Source: Pneumocystis sp. 'macacae'
Taxonomy: Eukaryota > Ascomycota > Pneumocystomycetes > Pneumocystales > Pneumocystaceae
DNA length: 64,000 nucleotides
Direction of reading: 5' to 3'
Assembly (NCBI GenBank): GCA_018127085.1
Contig: CM030720.1
Location: 496,001 to 560,000 of the forward strand
This document shows positions 23,841-35,662 of the stretch, piece after piece. The translations under genes and the position numbers were made by a program. The notes under the pieces were generated by a model. It made no database searches. It had not been told where the DNA came from and was given only the letters and a program-made list of their open reading frames with translations. Position 1 is the stretch's first letter, and each line of letters begins with the position of its first letter.

Positions 23841-26140
23841 GAAATATGTTCTCGTAAGTGGAGGTATGTTTTAAGGTTTTTTACTTTTTTTTCTAACTTT
23901 TTAGGTGTTATTAGCGGAATTGGTAAAGGCGTAATAGGTAGCATTTAAAAGATGAGATATAATAAATACTAATGTTTACATTAGCATCTTCTACAGGGCT
24001 CTTGTTGAAAACTACTGGCCTTAAGATATGTATTTTTACTTTGTTATTACGGTTGGATTAAAACATACTTTACGTCTCAGCAATCAAAATTGATCCATAT
24101 ATGAATATTGATGCAGGAACAATGAGTCCTCTTGAACATGGTAATCATAATGTTTTTTTTAGAAAAAAAACCTGATTAAATTAGGAGAAGTCTTTGTTTT
24201 GGATGATGGAGGTGAAGTTGACTTAGATTTGGGAAATTATGAACGATATCTTAATATTACATTAAAACGTGAAAACAACATTACAACAGGAAAAATATAT
24301 AGTCAGGTTATTGAGAAAGAAGTGATACTGATGGATACATAATTAATCCATCTTATAATTGCTAGAGAAAAGGTGATTACCTCGGGAAAACCGTTCAAGT
24401 AGTTCCACATGTTACCAACGCTATTCAAGACTGGATTGAACGAGTAGCAAAAATACCTGTTGATGAAACACTCGAAGAGCCTGATATTTGCGTTGTAGAG
24501 GTAAATACAATATTATATATATTGTTTATTTATTTATAGCTTGGTGGAACCGTTGGCGATATTGAATCATCAGCATTTGTTGAAGCAATGCGCCAGTTTC
24601 AATTTAGAGTCGGATATGATAATTTTGCTGTTATTCATGTGTCTTTAATTCCTACAATTAATGGCGAGCAAAAAACCAAACCAACACAAGCAGCTATTCG
24701 TGATATGAGAGGACTTGGATTATATCCGGATTTTGTAAATCAAACCATTGTTCTTTATGTGTTTATGGCTTACTTTAAAAGATTGCATGTAGATCAATAA
24801 ACCCTTTAGAAAATCCTACTGTAGAGAAAATTGCAATGTTTTGTCATGTTGGACCAGATAAAGTTTTGGTAGTACATGATGTTTCGTCTACGTATCATGT
24901 ACCTATACTTCTTGAAGAACAAGGGATAATTGGTTCACTTTCAAAAAGATTAAAGTTAAATGAGATCTATATTTCGGAAAAACTGCGTAAAGCGGGTAAA
25001 CAACTTTGGATACAGTGGAAAATGCTTACGGAATCGTATTATATATATCTCATTTCTTTTGGATGCTAATATATAGATAGATATGATCGTTTGTATAATA
25101 GTATATCAGTTGCTATAGTTGGAAAGTATACAAACCTTCAAGACTCGTATATCTCTGTTGTAAAATCTCTTGAACATGCAGCACTTAAATGTAATAGAAA
25201 ATTAAACATATTATGGATAGATTCTACAGATTTAGAAGACGATAAAAAAATATCAAATCCAATTATATACCATAAAGCATGGCATTCTATTTGTTCAGCG
25301 AAGTATTAGCTCTATCTTGGCGTTCTTTATTTAATTATTGAAGTGCAATTCTTATTCCTGGAGGATTTGGTGTTCGAGGAACTGAAGGAATGATTGCTGC
25401 TGCAAAATGGGCACGAAAAAACAAAATACCGTTTCTTGGTATTTGTTTAGGATTCCAAATATCTGTAATAGAATTTTCAAGAAACGTTTGCAATCTTAAA
25501 GGTATATTATTTTATTTTTAGCATTTTATAATCTGAGTCTCCAATATTTATTATTATTGAGAGATATTTAAAAAATGCAAAATTAATTTTGTTCAATTAT
25601 TTGTACACAATATTTATTTATAATTGTATACTTTGTCACTGAACTAACATATTTTTTTAGGTGCGAATTCAACAGAAATACAAGAAAACACAGAAATACC
25701 AGTTATTATCAACATATCGAAAATTGATAAGTTATATTATGGAGGAACCATGTGCTTAGGTCTTAGAAAAATATTTTTTCAAAAAAATATTGAATGGAGT
25801 AAGATAAAAAAATTGTATAATAATAAAGATTCTATAAATGAAAGACATCGGCATCGATATGAAATAAATCTAGATTATGTTCAACAATTAGAAAATGCAG
25901 GGTTAACTTTTATTGGAAAAGATGAATCAGAAACAAGAATGGAAATTTTTGAACTCAAAGACCATCCTTATTTTGTTGGTACACAATTTCATCCTGGTGC
26001 ATTATATTTCTTATTTGATTTATAAATAATTATATATAGAATATTTAACAAGACCATTATCGCCATCACCTCCATATTTAGGATTAATTGCAGCTAGTTG
26101 TGGAATCTTAGAAGATGTTTTGAATAAAAATAAAATATAA
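23841..26140 (+). CDS. URA7: CTP synthase
   Basis: Makes CTP from UTP, ATP and glutamine, the last step of de novo CTP synthesis. The N-terminal synthase domain shows [68 protein letters not shown] and [18 protein letters not shown]. The C-terminal class I glutamine amidotransferase domain has the [11 protein letters not shown] loop, the nucleophile Cys in [10 protein letters not shown], and the His-Glu pair in [20 protein letters not shown], where HP and EY are joined by splicing. It ends DVLNKNKI. More than ten introns are needed. One, 25502-25660, is 159 nt, about three times the usual size, with a GAACTAAC branch site. The first exon encodes only MKYVLVSGG. Confidence 0.95.
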
Positions 26141-26311
26141 CACTTTAAGAATCCTTATGGATATATTGAATATACTTTATCATATGTTATATAGCATTTA
26201 TAATGCAACATATTAATAGATTTCTAACGAGTTTTGTAATATATAATATAAAAATGATATATTTTTAAAGGAAATGTTTTATCTTTAAATAATTTTATTT
26301 TATAATGTCCG

Positions 26312-27557
26312 TTAAGATTTTGTTTTTTTTAAATAAGGATATTTTTCCAACAATTCATTTTCAAATTCTTTTGCCTCTTCTGCTATACTTCCTCTTTGTT
26401 TCTGAATCTCTCTTGTCCAAAATAATGATTTATCGAAAGATTTTTCCTCTTCATATAATCTTGCTAAATTCATTTGACTTATTTGAAATCCGGAAAAAGC
26501 AGCTACTTCATACCATTCTTTAGAAAACAAAATATTACCTTTTTTTCTATATATAGTACCTAAATTGTGCGCTGCTTCTACCACACCATTGGATGCTGCT
26601 TGTAAAAGATAATATAGACTTTCTTCATTTAATGTATAAAGAGATCTTCCAAAATGCCCATTAGGATTATCTATATAAATAAATATATTATTTTTAAAAA
26701 ACTATTTAAAACTTTCCCATTTCAGAAGCACAAACAAACCAATGTTTTGCTTCTACATCTTCTCCCATTCGTTTTTTAAGGATAGCTAAAGAAACCATAG
26801 CATCAGAATTTCCTTTTTCAATTGATTTAAGATAAAACTTCTCTGCTTTTTTATTATCATTTAATTTTAAAGCAAAATCTCCAAGAATTAGCGAAGCCTT
26901 CGCATTTCCTTTTATTGAAAGAGTTCTATAAATGTACAAAGCCTCATTAAATTCATTAGAGAGACCAGATTTCATCTTTTTTTCAGCAATATATAACATT
27001 GCTAAATCACTTCCTTTCAATGATGCTATTTGAATGAGAAATTTACAAAAATCTTTCTTTTTTTCTAAAATTAATCCAGATAATGGTGCTTTTAACATAA
27101 TTTTAGCAATCATAAACAATTCATCTGCAGATACTAAAGAAGGAATAAAATCACCTGCTTTCTTTATAAGCTGTTTATTATCTAACGAGAAAGTTGTATC
27201 TAATGATTCTTGTTTTAACAATTTCATATGTTTAATAATATTCAATATTTCAGAATATGATTTTTTAATAATCTGTTTCCTCTTTGCGTAAACATACAAT
27301 AACTTTGGACCAAGAAGATTTTTTAAAGTATCTATTTCATTATTTTTATAAAAAAAATTTAACCTATAATATTGACAGTATTTTATATGAAATAAACGTA
27401 TTTTTTTACAAAAAAGTATATTAAACGCTCTAAAAAGATACCTGAGTCTATCATAAAACTGATTATTTCTATATAAAGTTTCAAAATTCTTTTTTAAAAA
27501 TAAACACATACGTTTTCTTTTCAATTTTCTAAAAATATAAAACCACAAATACTTCAA
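26312..27557 (-). CDS. Sel1/TPR-like repeat protein, probably mitochondrial
   Basis: Two exons: one long (about 26706-27557) and a shorter one at 26312 to about 26660, joined by a small intron. The N-terminus is strongly basic and aromatic without acidic residues (MKYLWFYIFRKLKRKRM..), which suggests a mitochondrial presequence. The second half has repeated helix pairs of Sel1-like type: NAKASLILGDFALKLNDNKKAE, NSDAMVSLAILKKRMGEDVE, VEAAHNLGTIYRKKGN and QMNLARLYEEEKSFDK. Such repeats usually scaffold protein complexes. I do not recognise a specific orthologue; fungal mitochondrial Sel1-repeat proteins are the nearest type. It shares a 216 bp divergent promoter with CDC27. Confidence 0.7.
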
Positions 27558-27717
27558 ATTGGTTCAAAAAAATAAAAATAACTCGAATGTATTCAACTAT
27601 ATAGTCTTCTATATATTCCAATACTTTTTCATATATTATTCTGTATATCTTTTTTTAAATTTTTCTTATACTCTGAACACTGTTCCTGTCTCCTTAGTCA
27701 CCCCTTAGCAACCATTC

Positions 27718-27731
27718 GTTGCCTTGACAAC
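27718..27731. promoter_or_regulatory. X-box-like site GTTGCCTTGACAAC
   Basis: Matches 12 of 14 positions of the RFX X-box consensus GTTGCCATGGCAAC. It lies 43 bp upstream of the CDC27 start codon in the divergent promoter shared with the Sel1-like gene. A further half-site, AGCAAC, lies at 27707-27712 in inverted orientation. Confidence 0.45.
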
Positions 27732-27773
27732 GTCAAAAACATCAAGCAACATCTACGGTTAACGAGAAACAAA

Positions 27774-30471
27774 ATGACCCTGAAAACACACATTGCCCAG
27801 CAATTTAGGGAAATTATATGGTATTCTCTTGATAATGGCTTAATATCTAATGCGTCTTTTATTGCCGAGCGGCTTTATTGGTATGACACAAGCAACGCTG
27901 ATGCAAAACATCTTTTTTCGTTATGTTTGTTGAGATCAGGAAGATATCTAACGGTGCTTTATATGACAGAGGGAGTAAAGCATGTAGGATGTGCATATAC
28001 ATATGCGCAAGCATGTTTGCAGCTTGGAAAGTGTAAACAGGGAATTGCGGCACTCGAAGCTGTGTCTTCTCAATGGACAAAGAGTAATAATATGTGTATG
28101 ACTATTTTTTGAAGTCTGGAAAGATGCTTATAATATGGAAGACCAACACGATGATATTTATCGGTGCCATTTGCCAGATGCGGCGGCAATTTTTTGTCTT
28201 TTAGGTCATTTGAGTAAGAAAGGTGGTATGGTTAAGAAAGCTACAGATTATTATATTTGTTCTGTTAAATTAAACCCATTTTTATGGGAAGCATTTGATG
28301 GACTTTGTGCTCTTGGTAAATTTCATGTTTTTCCTAATTTTCTGTCTAATAATACACTCTAGGATGCAATCTTCATGTAAAAAATATATTTAAGGCAACT
28401 GCAGGTATGCAAGCAGAACGATCAAAAGCGCAAAATATTCCTGTTCAAGCAAATATTTTACAAAACGTTGATCCTTATATATCGCAAAATACCGATTCAG
28501 AGACACATCTAACAAATCATATGATCCATACACCAGATATATTCAGTTCACAAAAAAATAATACACCGCCCTTTATATCTCATTATCCACAATCATCATT
28601 TTTCAATCGTCTAGAAACAACGGAAACACCTGGGTATTTAATTCTATAATAATTTGATAGATTTGTTAATATTACATAATAGATCTCCCACAGCACAGCA
28701 AATGAAATCTTCTGAAATGATCCATAATTTTTTAGACCATTCTATTACAGGATCATCTAGTTTTATTAGTCCTCCAAATTTTTTAGACACTAAGATTCGA
28801 TTAAACCAAGCTAAAGCAAATCCTACAACTCGAAGCAATATTGATAAAGATTTCGCTGTAAAATCATCTCTTTTTTCATTTACAGAATACTTACTTTAAT
28901 ATTTAGAAAAATTCATCACCTATAGATATTCCTCAGAGAAGAAGTCAGCGTCATTTACCTAACGCATCAAAAATTGCATCAAAATTGGCATCTACAACAT
29001 CATCAATCAGAGATGGACGGAAAAGTAAATCACAAACAGGTCGTTCCAAACAAGAAGAGAATTCCCAGATACAAGAAATTCAAGTAAATAATACATACAT
29101 ATATATATATAATGATCTAAATATTTTTAGACAAATACATCTCAACCTTGCTTTCATTATGGTCAAAAACCAAATGGTCAAATAGTTATGTCCTTTACAG
29201 AACGCATTGAAGCAGAAACGTGTCTATTAGATTTATGTAGATCTATTGCTGATGGATGTCATGCTCTTGCTAAATATGATGGTGCAAAAGCAATTGAATA
29301 TTTCAAATCATTGCAGCCCATTTCTCAGCGTAATTCTGTTTTTGTTCTTAGCAAAATTGGGAGAGCATATTTTGAAATGGTTAATTATGATGATGTATTT
29401 ATGGATGAACATTTTCCTATTTTATTTATTTTTCTAGGCTGAAAAATACTTTTATCGTCTTCGAAAAGCTGATCCCACAAGAGTAGAAGACATGGAAATT
29501 TATTCTACAGTCCTTTGGCATCTTAGAAAAGAAGTTGAATTAAGCTTTCTTGCTCATGAAATACTTGATTTAGATCGTCTTGCACCTCAATCATGGTGTA
29601 TTATTGCAAATTGCTTCAGCTTGCAAAGAGAACATGATCAAGCATTAAAATGTATTCGTAGAGCAATACAACTAAACCCAAATTTTGCTTATGCATATAC
29701 ATTAGAAGGTCATGAATATGTTGCAAACGAAGAATATGAAAGAGCTCAAACTTCTTTTCGTAATGCAATGAGAGTGGACATGAGACATTATAATGCTTGG
29801 TAAATTATCTAAAACCATATCACTTTTTAATATGAATAGGTATGGAATTGGGATGGTATTTCTTAGAGTTGGTAAAAATGATCTTGCAATGTATCATTTT
29901 AGAAAAGCAGCAGAGATAAATCCTACAAATGCTGTTCTATTATGTTGTATTGGCATGGTTAGTATAATTGATATTTTTATTTTTATATTTAAAAAGTTTA
30001 GATTGTGGAACGTAACAAAGATTTTCATGAAGCATTACAATTGTATAAAAAGGCTTCTGAACTTGCACCGACAAGTGCGCTTGCTAGGTTCAAGAAAGCT
30101 AAAATTCTTGTTTGTCTTCGACAATATCATGTATGAAATACAATTCATAATAAAAACCTAATTATTTTGTTATAGTCAGCATTAAAAGAGCTACTTTTAT
30201 TAAAAGATTTGGCACCTGATGAAGCAAATGTTCATTTTCTTTTGGGGAAATTATATAAACAGTTAGGAGATAAGCCAAGTGCTATGAAACATTTAACAAT
30301 TGCTCTAAATCTTGATAACAGAGCTAGCCATTTAATTAAAGAAGCTATCGGTTGGTACTATATTATTTCTTTATCTTATCTTATATTTTAATAGAATCTA
30401 TTGATGAACCAGAAGAAAATTTATTAGGTGAAACAGGCGAAGTTTACAAAAATTTAGATAGAGAAGAATAG
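27774..30471 (+). CDS. CDC27: Anaphase-promoting complex subunit 3 (CDC27), TPR protein
   Basis: Core TPR scaffold of the APC/C ubiquitin ligase; it binds activators Cdc20/Cdh1 in mitosis. The N-terminal dimerisation TPRs read RLYWYDTSNADAKHLFSLCL and YTYAQACLQLGKCKQGIAAL. Then HLPDAAAIFCLLGHLSKKGG and WEAFDGLCALG are typical Cdc27 signatures. A serine-rich, low-complexity linker (about 28400-29060) precedes the C-terminal TPR array. The array includes WCIIANCFSLQREHDQALKC, YAYTLEGHEYVANEEYERAQ, HYNAWYGIGMVFLRVGKNDL, NPTNAVLLCCIGM and ANVHFLLGKLYKQLGD. It ends in an acidic tail, ..YKNLDREE. About ten introns lie inside. It is complete at both ends. Confidence 0.93.
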
Positions 30472-30696
30472 TATTTATGTAAGCATATCTATATGTTTAA
30501 GAGTACAATTGATTAATTATTACATTAATTACATATTTTATTTAATTATTTTAACTGTGTAAACATGTTAATTTATTAAAAATAAGTATCGTTAAAGAAT
30601 TACTATTTTTATATTTTCATACATTTTTCTTTTAAAAAGATTTAAGTTCATTGAGACGTTAAATTTATTTTTAGTCGTTCAGTTTTTAGAATTATA

Positions 30697-31666
30697 ATGC
30701 ATAATATTGGATTTTGGTCAAAGTCATTCCTTTATTACTTCACTTTATTTATTTCAGCATATTTTGGTGTAGTTTCATCTGCTATTTTGTATTTATTAGG
30801 CAAATCAAATATTAGTCAATGGTTAACAGCACGTGTTTGTAATCTAATTACTTCCTCTGCGTTAAGATTAAAAATACAAGTTGAGAATGAGTTTTTTATG
30901 GAAACTAGACCATGTATTTTTATATCTAACCACCAAAGGTACTAAATATTTTTATGCAATATTTTATTGACAGCTAAAAAGTGAACTTGATATTCTTTTA
31001 CTTGGACGGGTATTTATTTGTTTTTAAAAAGAATACTACTCATTCATTATTTTTTAGTTGTTTCCAAAATATTGTACTGTTGTAGCAAAAAAAAGCTTAA
31101 GATTTGTTCCATTTTTAGGGTGGTTTAGTAATTAAGCATTTTAAAAATTCCTTTTTTGATTAATAAACTTAGTGATTCTCAGTAATGCTATTTTTATTGA
31201 TAGAAGAAATCGGGAAAGTTCCATCAAAACAATCGAAGAAGCTTGCAAACAAATTAAAGATAACAAAGTAGATATGATCCATTAACTAATAATTATTCTA
31301 ATATCATAAACAAAAGCAAAGTGCATGGGTTTTTGTTGAAGGAACACGATCTCAATTTAAAACTCCGGATCTTTTACCTTTTAAAAAAGGTGCTTTTCAT
31401 TTAGCTATACAAGCCAAGATACCAATTGTTCCTGTTGTAATTGCAAATTATTCTTCTATTTATCATTTAAAAAGCCGTGTCTTTAGATCAGGGATAATTA
31501 AAGTAAAAGGTATAGTTGACTAATATATATTTATTTACATTGATGACACATAGTTCTAAATCCAATTGATACAACATCTTTTTCAGCTTCAGATATTGAA
31601 AAAGTTATTTTAGAAACACGGAAAAAGATGCTTAAAACTATAAAAGAATTACATCAGTCATCATAG
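30697..31666 (+). CDS. SLC1: 1-acyl-sn-glycerol-3-phosphate acyltransferase (SLC1 type)
   Basis: ER or lipid-droplet membrane enzyme that acylates lysophosphatidic acid to phosphatidic acid, the precursor of phospholipids and triacylglycerol. The N-terminus has one or two hydrophobic helices (YYFTLFISAYFGVVSSAILY). The plsC motifs are complete after splicing: FISNHQSELDILLLGRLFP (the HX4D catalytic motif), VAKKSLRFVPFLGWF, FIDRRNRESS, VFVEGTRSQFK (motif III), and the PIVPVVIANYSS block. It has four to five introns; the one near 30938-30973 splits the catalytic motif between HQ and SELD. Length is about 265-270 residues, close to the family norm. Confidence 0.9.
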
Positions 31667-33904
31667 GAGATTATAAACAGAAACATTCAATAGTTTTTTT
31701 CAATCATTATACATTTAAATAGGTTAATATCAGTCTATTCATATAATCATTTCTTCAAAAATACTTCTTTATGTTTTTTTTTATATGGCAGTTAAATTTT
31801 ATATTTTTAATGCTCTAAATATGCTTAGTTTTATTTTTTTTGAAATTTACTCTAAGTTTTTGAATCTAGATAGTTTGCAAATTTTAACTATTAAATTTTT
31901 AAATTTAGTAAGATTTGAGAAAAGGTTTTAACATTTTTTAATATTTTGTTTTAAAATATATTTATGATAAAAACAGAAAAAAATAACTTTTATCTACAAA
32001 TATTCAATAATATATGGGATTTATATTTTAAAAGGTACATATAAAGGTTTTTTAAAGAGAATAAAATCATTAAAAATATATGCAGACTAGTATCCTCTTT
32101 TATTTAATAGAATATATCATGTGGTAATATTTTTATTATTCTTTTACATGAAAAATTTTCCAACAAATCCATGTTTTTTTGGTATACTTTATGACTAAGT
32201 TGTATTATGAAAAACATGAAATTGTTATATGAAGACAATTGGACTTTTTTGTATTTCATAAAGCAATTTATAATATAATCTGTTACTTAATTTTCAAAAA
32301 CAAAAGTACTGATAACATCAGCCTATGTGAATATTAGTATTAATGATTTATAAAAAATTAAAAATATATTTCATTTAAATAGCATTTCATTTTGTCTCTG
32401 TAATTAAAAACATATAAAAATTGGGTTATGAAAAATGCAAAGAAAATTATAACTTGAAATTATGGAATTGCATATTTTGTCTTTCGATTCAAGATCTTAT
32501 AAGAGGCAAAAAAACTAAAGTATAGGATTTAAGATTTTCAAAATTAATAAAAAAAGAGATATTCTAATAAGAAATGAAAATATCTAATGTGACTAAACAA
32601 TTGGAATAAATTTATAATTAGAAGTTTTTTAAAACTTCAAGAAATAGTACTATGGCATATTAATAATTCTTTTAACCTGACTTAGGGTTTTCTGTGTATG
32701 ACTCTAACTCTGATACTTTTATATTTTATGATCATAGAATTAAAATTTATTTTTTAAAGACTCATATTTTAACAATGAAAATATTAAATATTATAAATAC
32801 AAAAATAGTAAGCTTTGCTCTTTTTAGAATATGAACCATACTCTTTTAAAAGGATATTTATTTTTGTTTTGAAAAGAGCTATATACTAAATATTGTTAAA
32901 AATGTTTTAAATTTTTCTTATATAAATTCAAGAAAATGAAATTATAAGAGTATAAAAATTTTAAAAATATTCCAGTTGAGTTTATTAAACTTATTTTCTT
33001 ATTAATGACGAATATTTTGAAAAAACATTAAAAGATTTAATGTTTCTAAATCTTTTTATGTATTATATAAAAACAATTTTATTCATTCCAATAAAATATA
33101 ATATTAAAAAAATTCTCAAAAGAATTATCAGACAATAAAACAACTATTAGCCTATTCTTTAAAGTAATAACATTTTATTTATGATGTACTTTCTCAATAT
33201 TTTTATATTATTAATACAGTTATTAATTCCTAGGAAACTAATTATACTTTTACTAATACTAAATAACTTAAATCTCTATCAATAATTGGTATTTCTAACT
33301 TGTTTAATTCTTCTATTTATAAACATTTTAGATTTAATATAAAACTGTATTTGATATCTAGTATTTATTAAAAAATCTTAATATCTAAACAATAATCTAA
33401 ATAAAATATTTAAAGATGTAAAAAAAAATAATTGAAAAAAAATAGAAAAATTAAAATTTTAAATAATGAAATCTAATATTTGGTTTTTAAAAAGGTTCAT
33501 ATAAAATTTAAAATATATTTTAAGTATATTAATAATATATGTATTATAAAAATCATTTAAATATAATACTAAGTCAAAGTTAATTTATATAAAAATATTT
33601 TAAATATTTTTATATTCTTAAGTGTTTACAAAATATTATTTACATAAATTTATAGCATTAAATTAATGAAAACTTTTTTTATTTATAATTTTTTAAAATC
33701 TTTCAAATTAATTTTCAAGTATATCTTTCTCAAAAGTATTACAAATAAGAGTCCACGAATGTATATAAAGACAAAATAACAACACATTATCATGATTGTT
33801 TTTATATTATTTTTCTATTTTACAGTTACTATGACAACTATCAATGTTTTGATTTTTTCTATAAACATTTAAAAATTTAATATAGATTGTAATAATCTTT
33901 AAAA
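31667..33904. other. 2.2 kb gene-free AT-rich region
   Basis: Between the SLC1-type gene and haspin. Stop codons are dense in all frames, with no recognisable protein-coding exons, rRNA or tRNA. Only the last 80 bp holds a clear candidate element (the X-box-like site near 33825). It is unusually long for this compact gene order. It may contain long UTRs, an unannotated ncRNA or an AT-rich origin; I cannot distinguish these. Confidence 0.5.
33825..33838. promoter_or_regulatory. X-box-like site GTTACTATGACAAC
   Basis: Matches 11 of 14 positions of GTTGCCATGGCAAC. It sits 66 bp upstream of the haspin start codon. Confidence 0.4.
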
Positions 33905-35574
33905 ATGAATGAATTTGATCTCTCTAAACAGAAAAAAGGATTCTATAGGACATATGGGAAGAATAGACTTCATTATGGTATTTTTGGGAATTTTAGAATA
34001 TGGAATGATATAGAAAATTCACCAAATTTAAAAAAAAAAAACAAGTCTACAGATACTTCCAAAGAGAATGAAAGCCCATCATCGCCTTTCTCTAAAATGA
34101 AAATATCTAAAGATTGTATTGGTTCTATAGTGAAAAAAGCCTCTTTTTTATACAGAATATCAGTCAAGCAAGATCAAGAAAATTCTCCGTTAAATAAATT
34201 AGAAAAATCACTTCAAAATCAAGGAAACATATTACATACTTTGGTCTCAGTAGATAAGGAAAATCACTTAAAACCTGTAGAATCCACAGGCACAAATTTA
34301 TTAGAAAATATTATTTTAAATAAAACAGAATCTCTTTTAAAAAATGAAATCAAAAAAAAGCAATCAATAATAGAATCACTACTCTCTTTTTCATCTCAGT
34401 CTAAAATATTCAAGTTTTCGGATTATATTTCTTCATTATTATCTACATATACAATATCTAAACTCGGAGAAGCTTCTTTTAGCGAAGTTTATCTTATAAA
34501 AGATAAAAGTAATGAAGAAATTGTCCTTAAAATTATTCCCTTTGGTAAAGAAGGTCAGGAAAATCCTCAGGAAATTTTGCATGAAATAAGAGTTACTGTA
34601 AAAATGTCATTAATAAATGGTTTTGTGAAATCGAAAGGGTATATTTTTTATAATTAACGCTTTTTTAATTTCAACTTCTTTAGATTTGTTATTGTTAAAG
34701 GTGCTTATCCAAAATATCTTATCCATTTATGGGACAAGTATCATAAAGATTTTAAATCAGAAAATCCTCGTCCTGGTATGATTTATTTTTATTTTATCAC
34801 ACTTTTATATATATATATAGATTTCTATACTGAAGATCAACACTTTTGCATTTTATTGCTTGAAAAAGGAGGAAAAGATCTAGAACATGCTAATATTAAA
34901 TCATGGAAACAAGTTAATAAAATATTTTGGCATATAGTAAAGGTTTTATCTGAGGGAGAAAAAAAATATGAATTTGAACATCGTGATCTTCATTGGGGAA
35001 ATATATTAGTTAATGAAATTTCAGATTCATCTGAAGATGCATTGTCTCAACTTAGTTTATACAATACTAGTTTTCAACAACCATGTATTATTATTATTGA
35101 CTATACACTTTCTAGACTAAAGTGTAGTGATCATATAGGAGAATTAACTTGGAATAATCTTGAAGATCAAGAGATTTTTGAAGGCTATGGTAAGCAATGT
35201 AATATTAATTATAAATAAATAAATTTTTAGGTGATTACCAATATGATATATATAGAATGATGAAAAATTATGCTCTTTCTCTCAATAAATCATGGTCAGA
35301 ATTTATTCCGCGTACGAATGTGTTTTGGTTGCATTATTTAATAGATAAACTTATTCATTGTAAGGGTCTTCTACGTCCTCCAACAAGACTTTCAAAAAGA
35401 ACAAACTCTGTAAATTGTGCAGATATTGAAATAGAAAGAATGTTTTATGAAAAAGCAGAGTCTGTATGGAAAACAATTAATCCTAAAAAAAAACAGTTTA
35501 CTGGGGAAAGTCTATTAGAATTCAATTCTGCAGAAGATGTACTATTATGGGGAATAAAAGAAGGACTAGCTTAA
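33905..35574 (+). CDS. Haspin-type histone H3-Thr3 protein kinase
   Basis: Mitotic kinase that phosphorylates histone H3 on Thr3 to recruit the chromosomal passenger complex. A long disordered basic N-terminal half (about 185 residues) precedes the kinase domain. The Gly loop is KLGEASFSEVY, with VAIK-type Lys in IVLKIIPFG and the haspin insert QENPQEILHEIRVTVKM. Catalytic loop: FEHRDLHWGNILVN. The divergent metal motif IIDYTLSRL replaces DFG, the hallmark of haspins. The C-lobe contains YQYDIYRMMK. Introns lie near 34638-34682, 34773-34819 and 35189-35230. The stop is at 35572-35574. The usual name in fission yeast is hrk1; I leave the symbol blank. Confidence 0.93.
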
Positions 35575-35662
35575 TCCGAAAAACATAGATTCCTTGTCTG
35601 ATATATTTATATAAGTATACTAATGTAGAAATCAAAAATAATTTCATTAAACCGAATGAAAT

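Noticed and set aside
32480..32500. B-box-like TTTCGATTCAAG, possible tRNA
   Set aside because: The first base of the B-box consensus is wrong and no matching A-box or acceptor/anticodon stems can be drawn around it.
34968..35110. Loss of the DFG motif in the kinase at 33905-35574 as a pseudokinase
   Set aside because: Haspins naturally use DYT in place of DFG; HRDLHWGN and the Gly loop are intact, so the kinase should be active.
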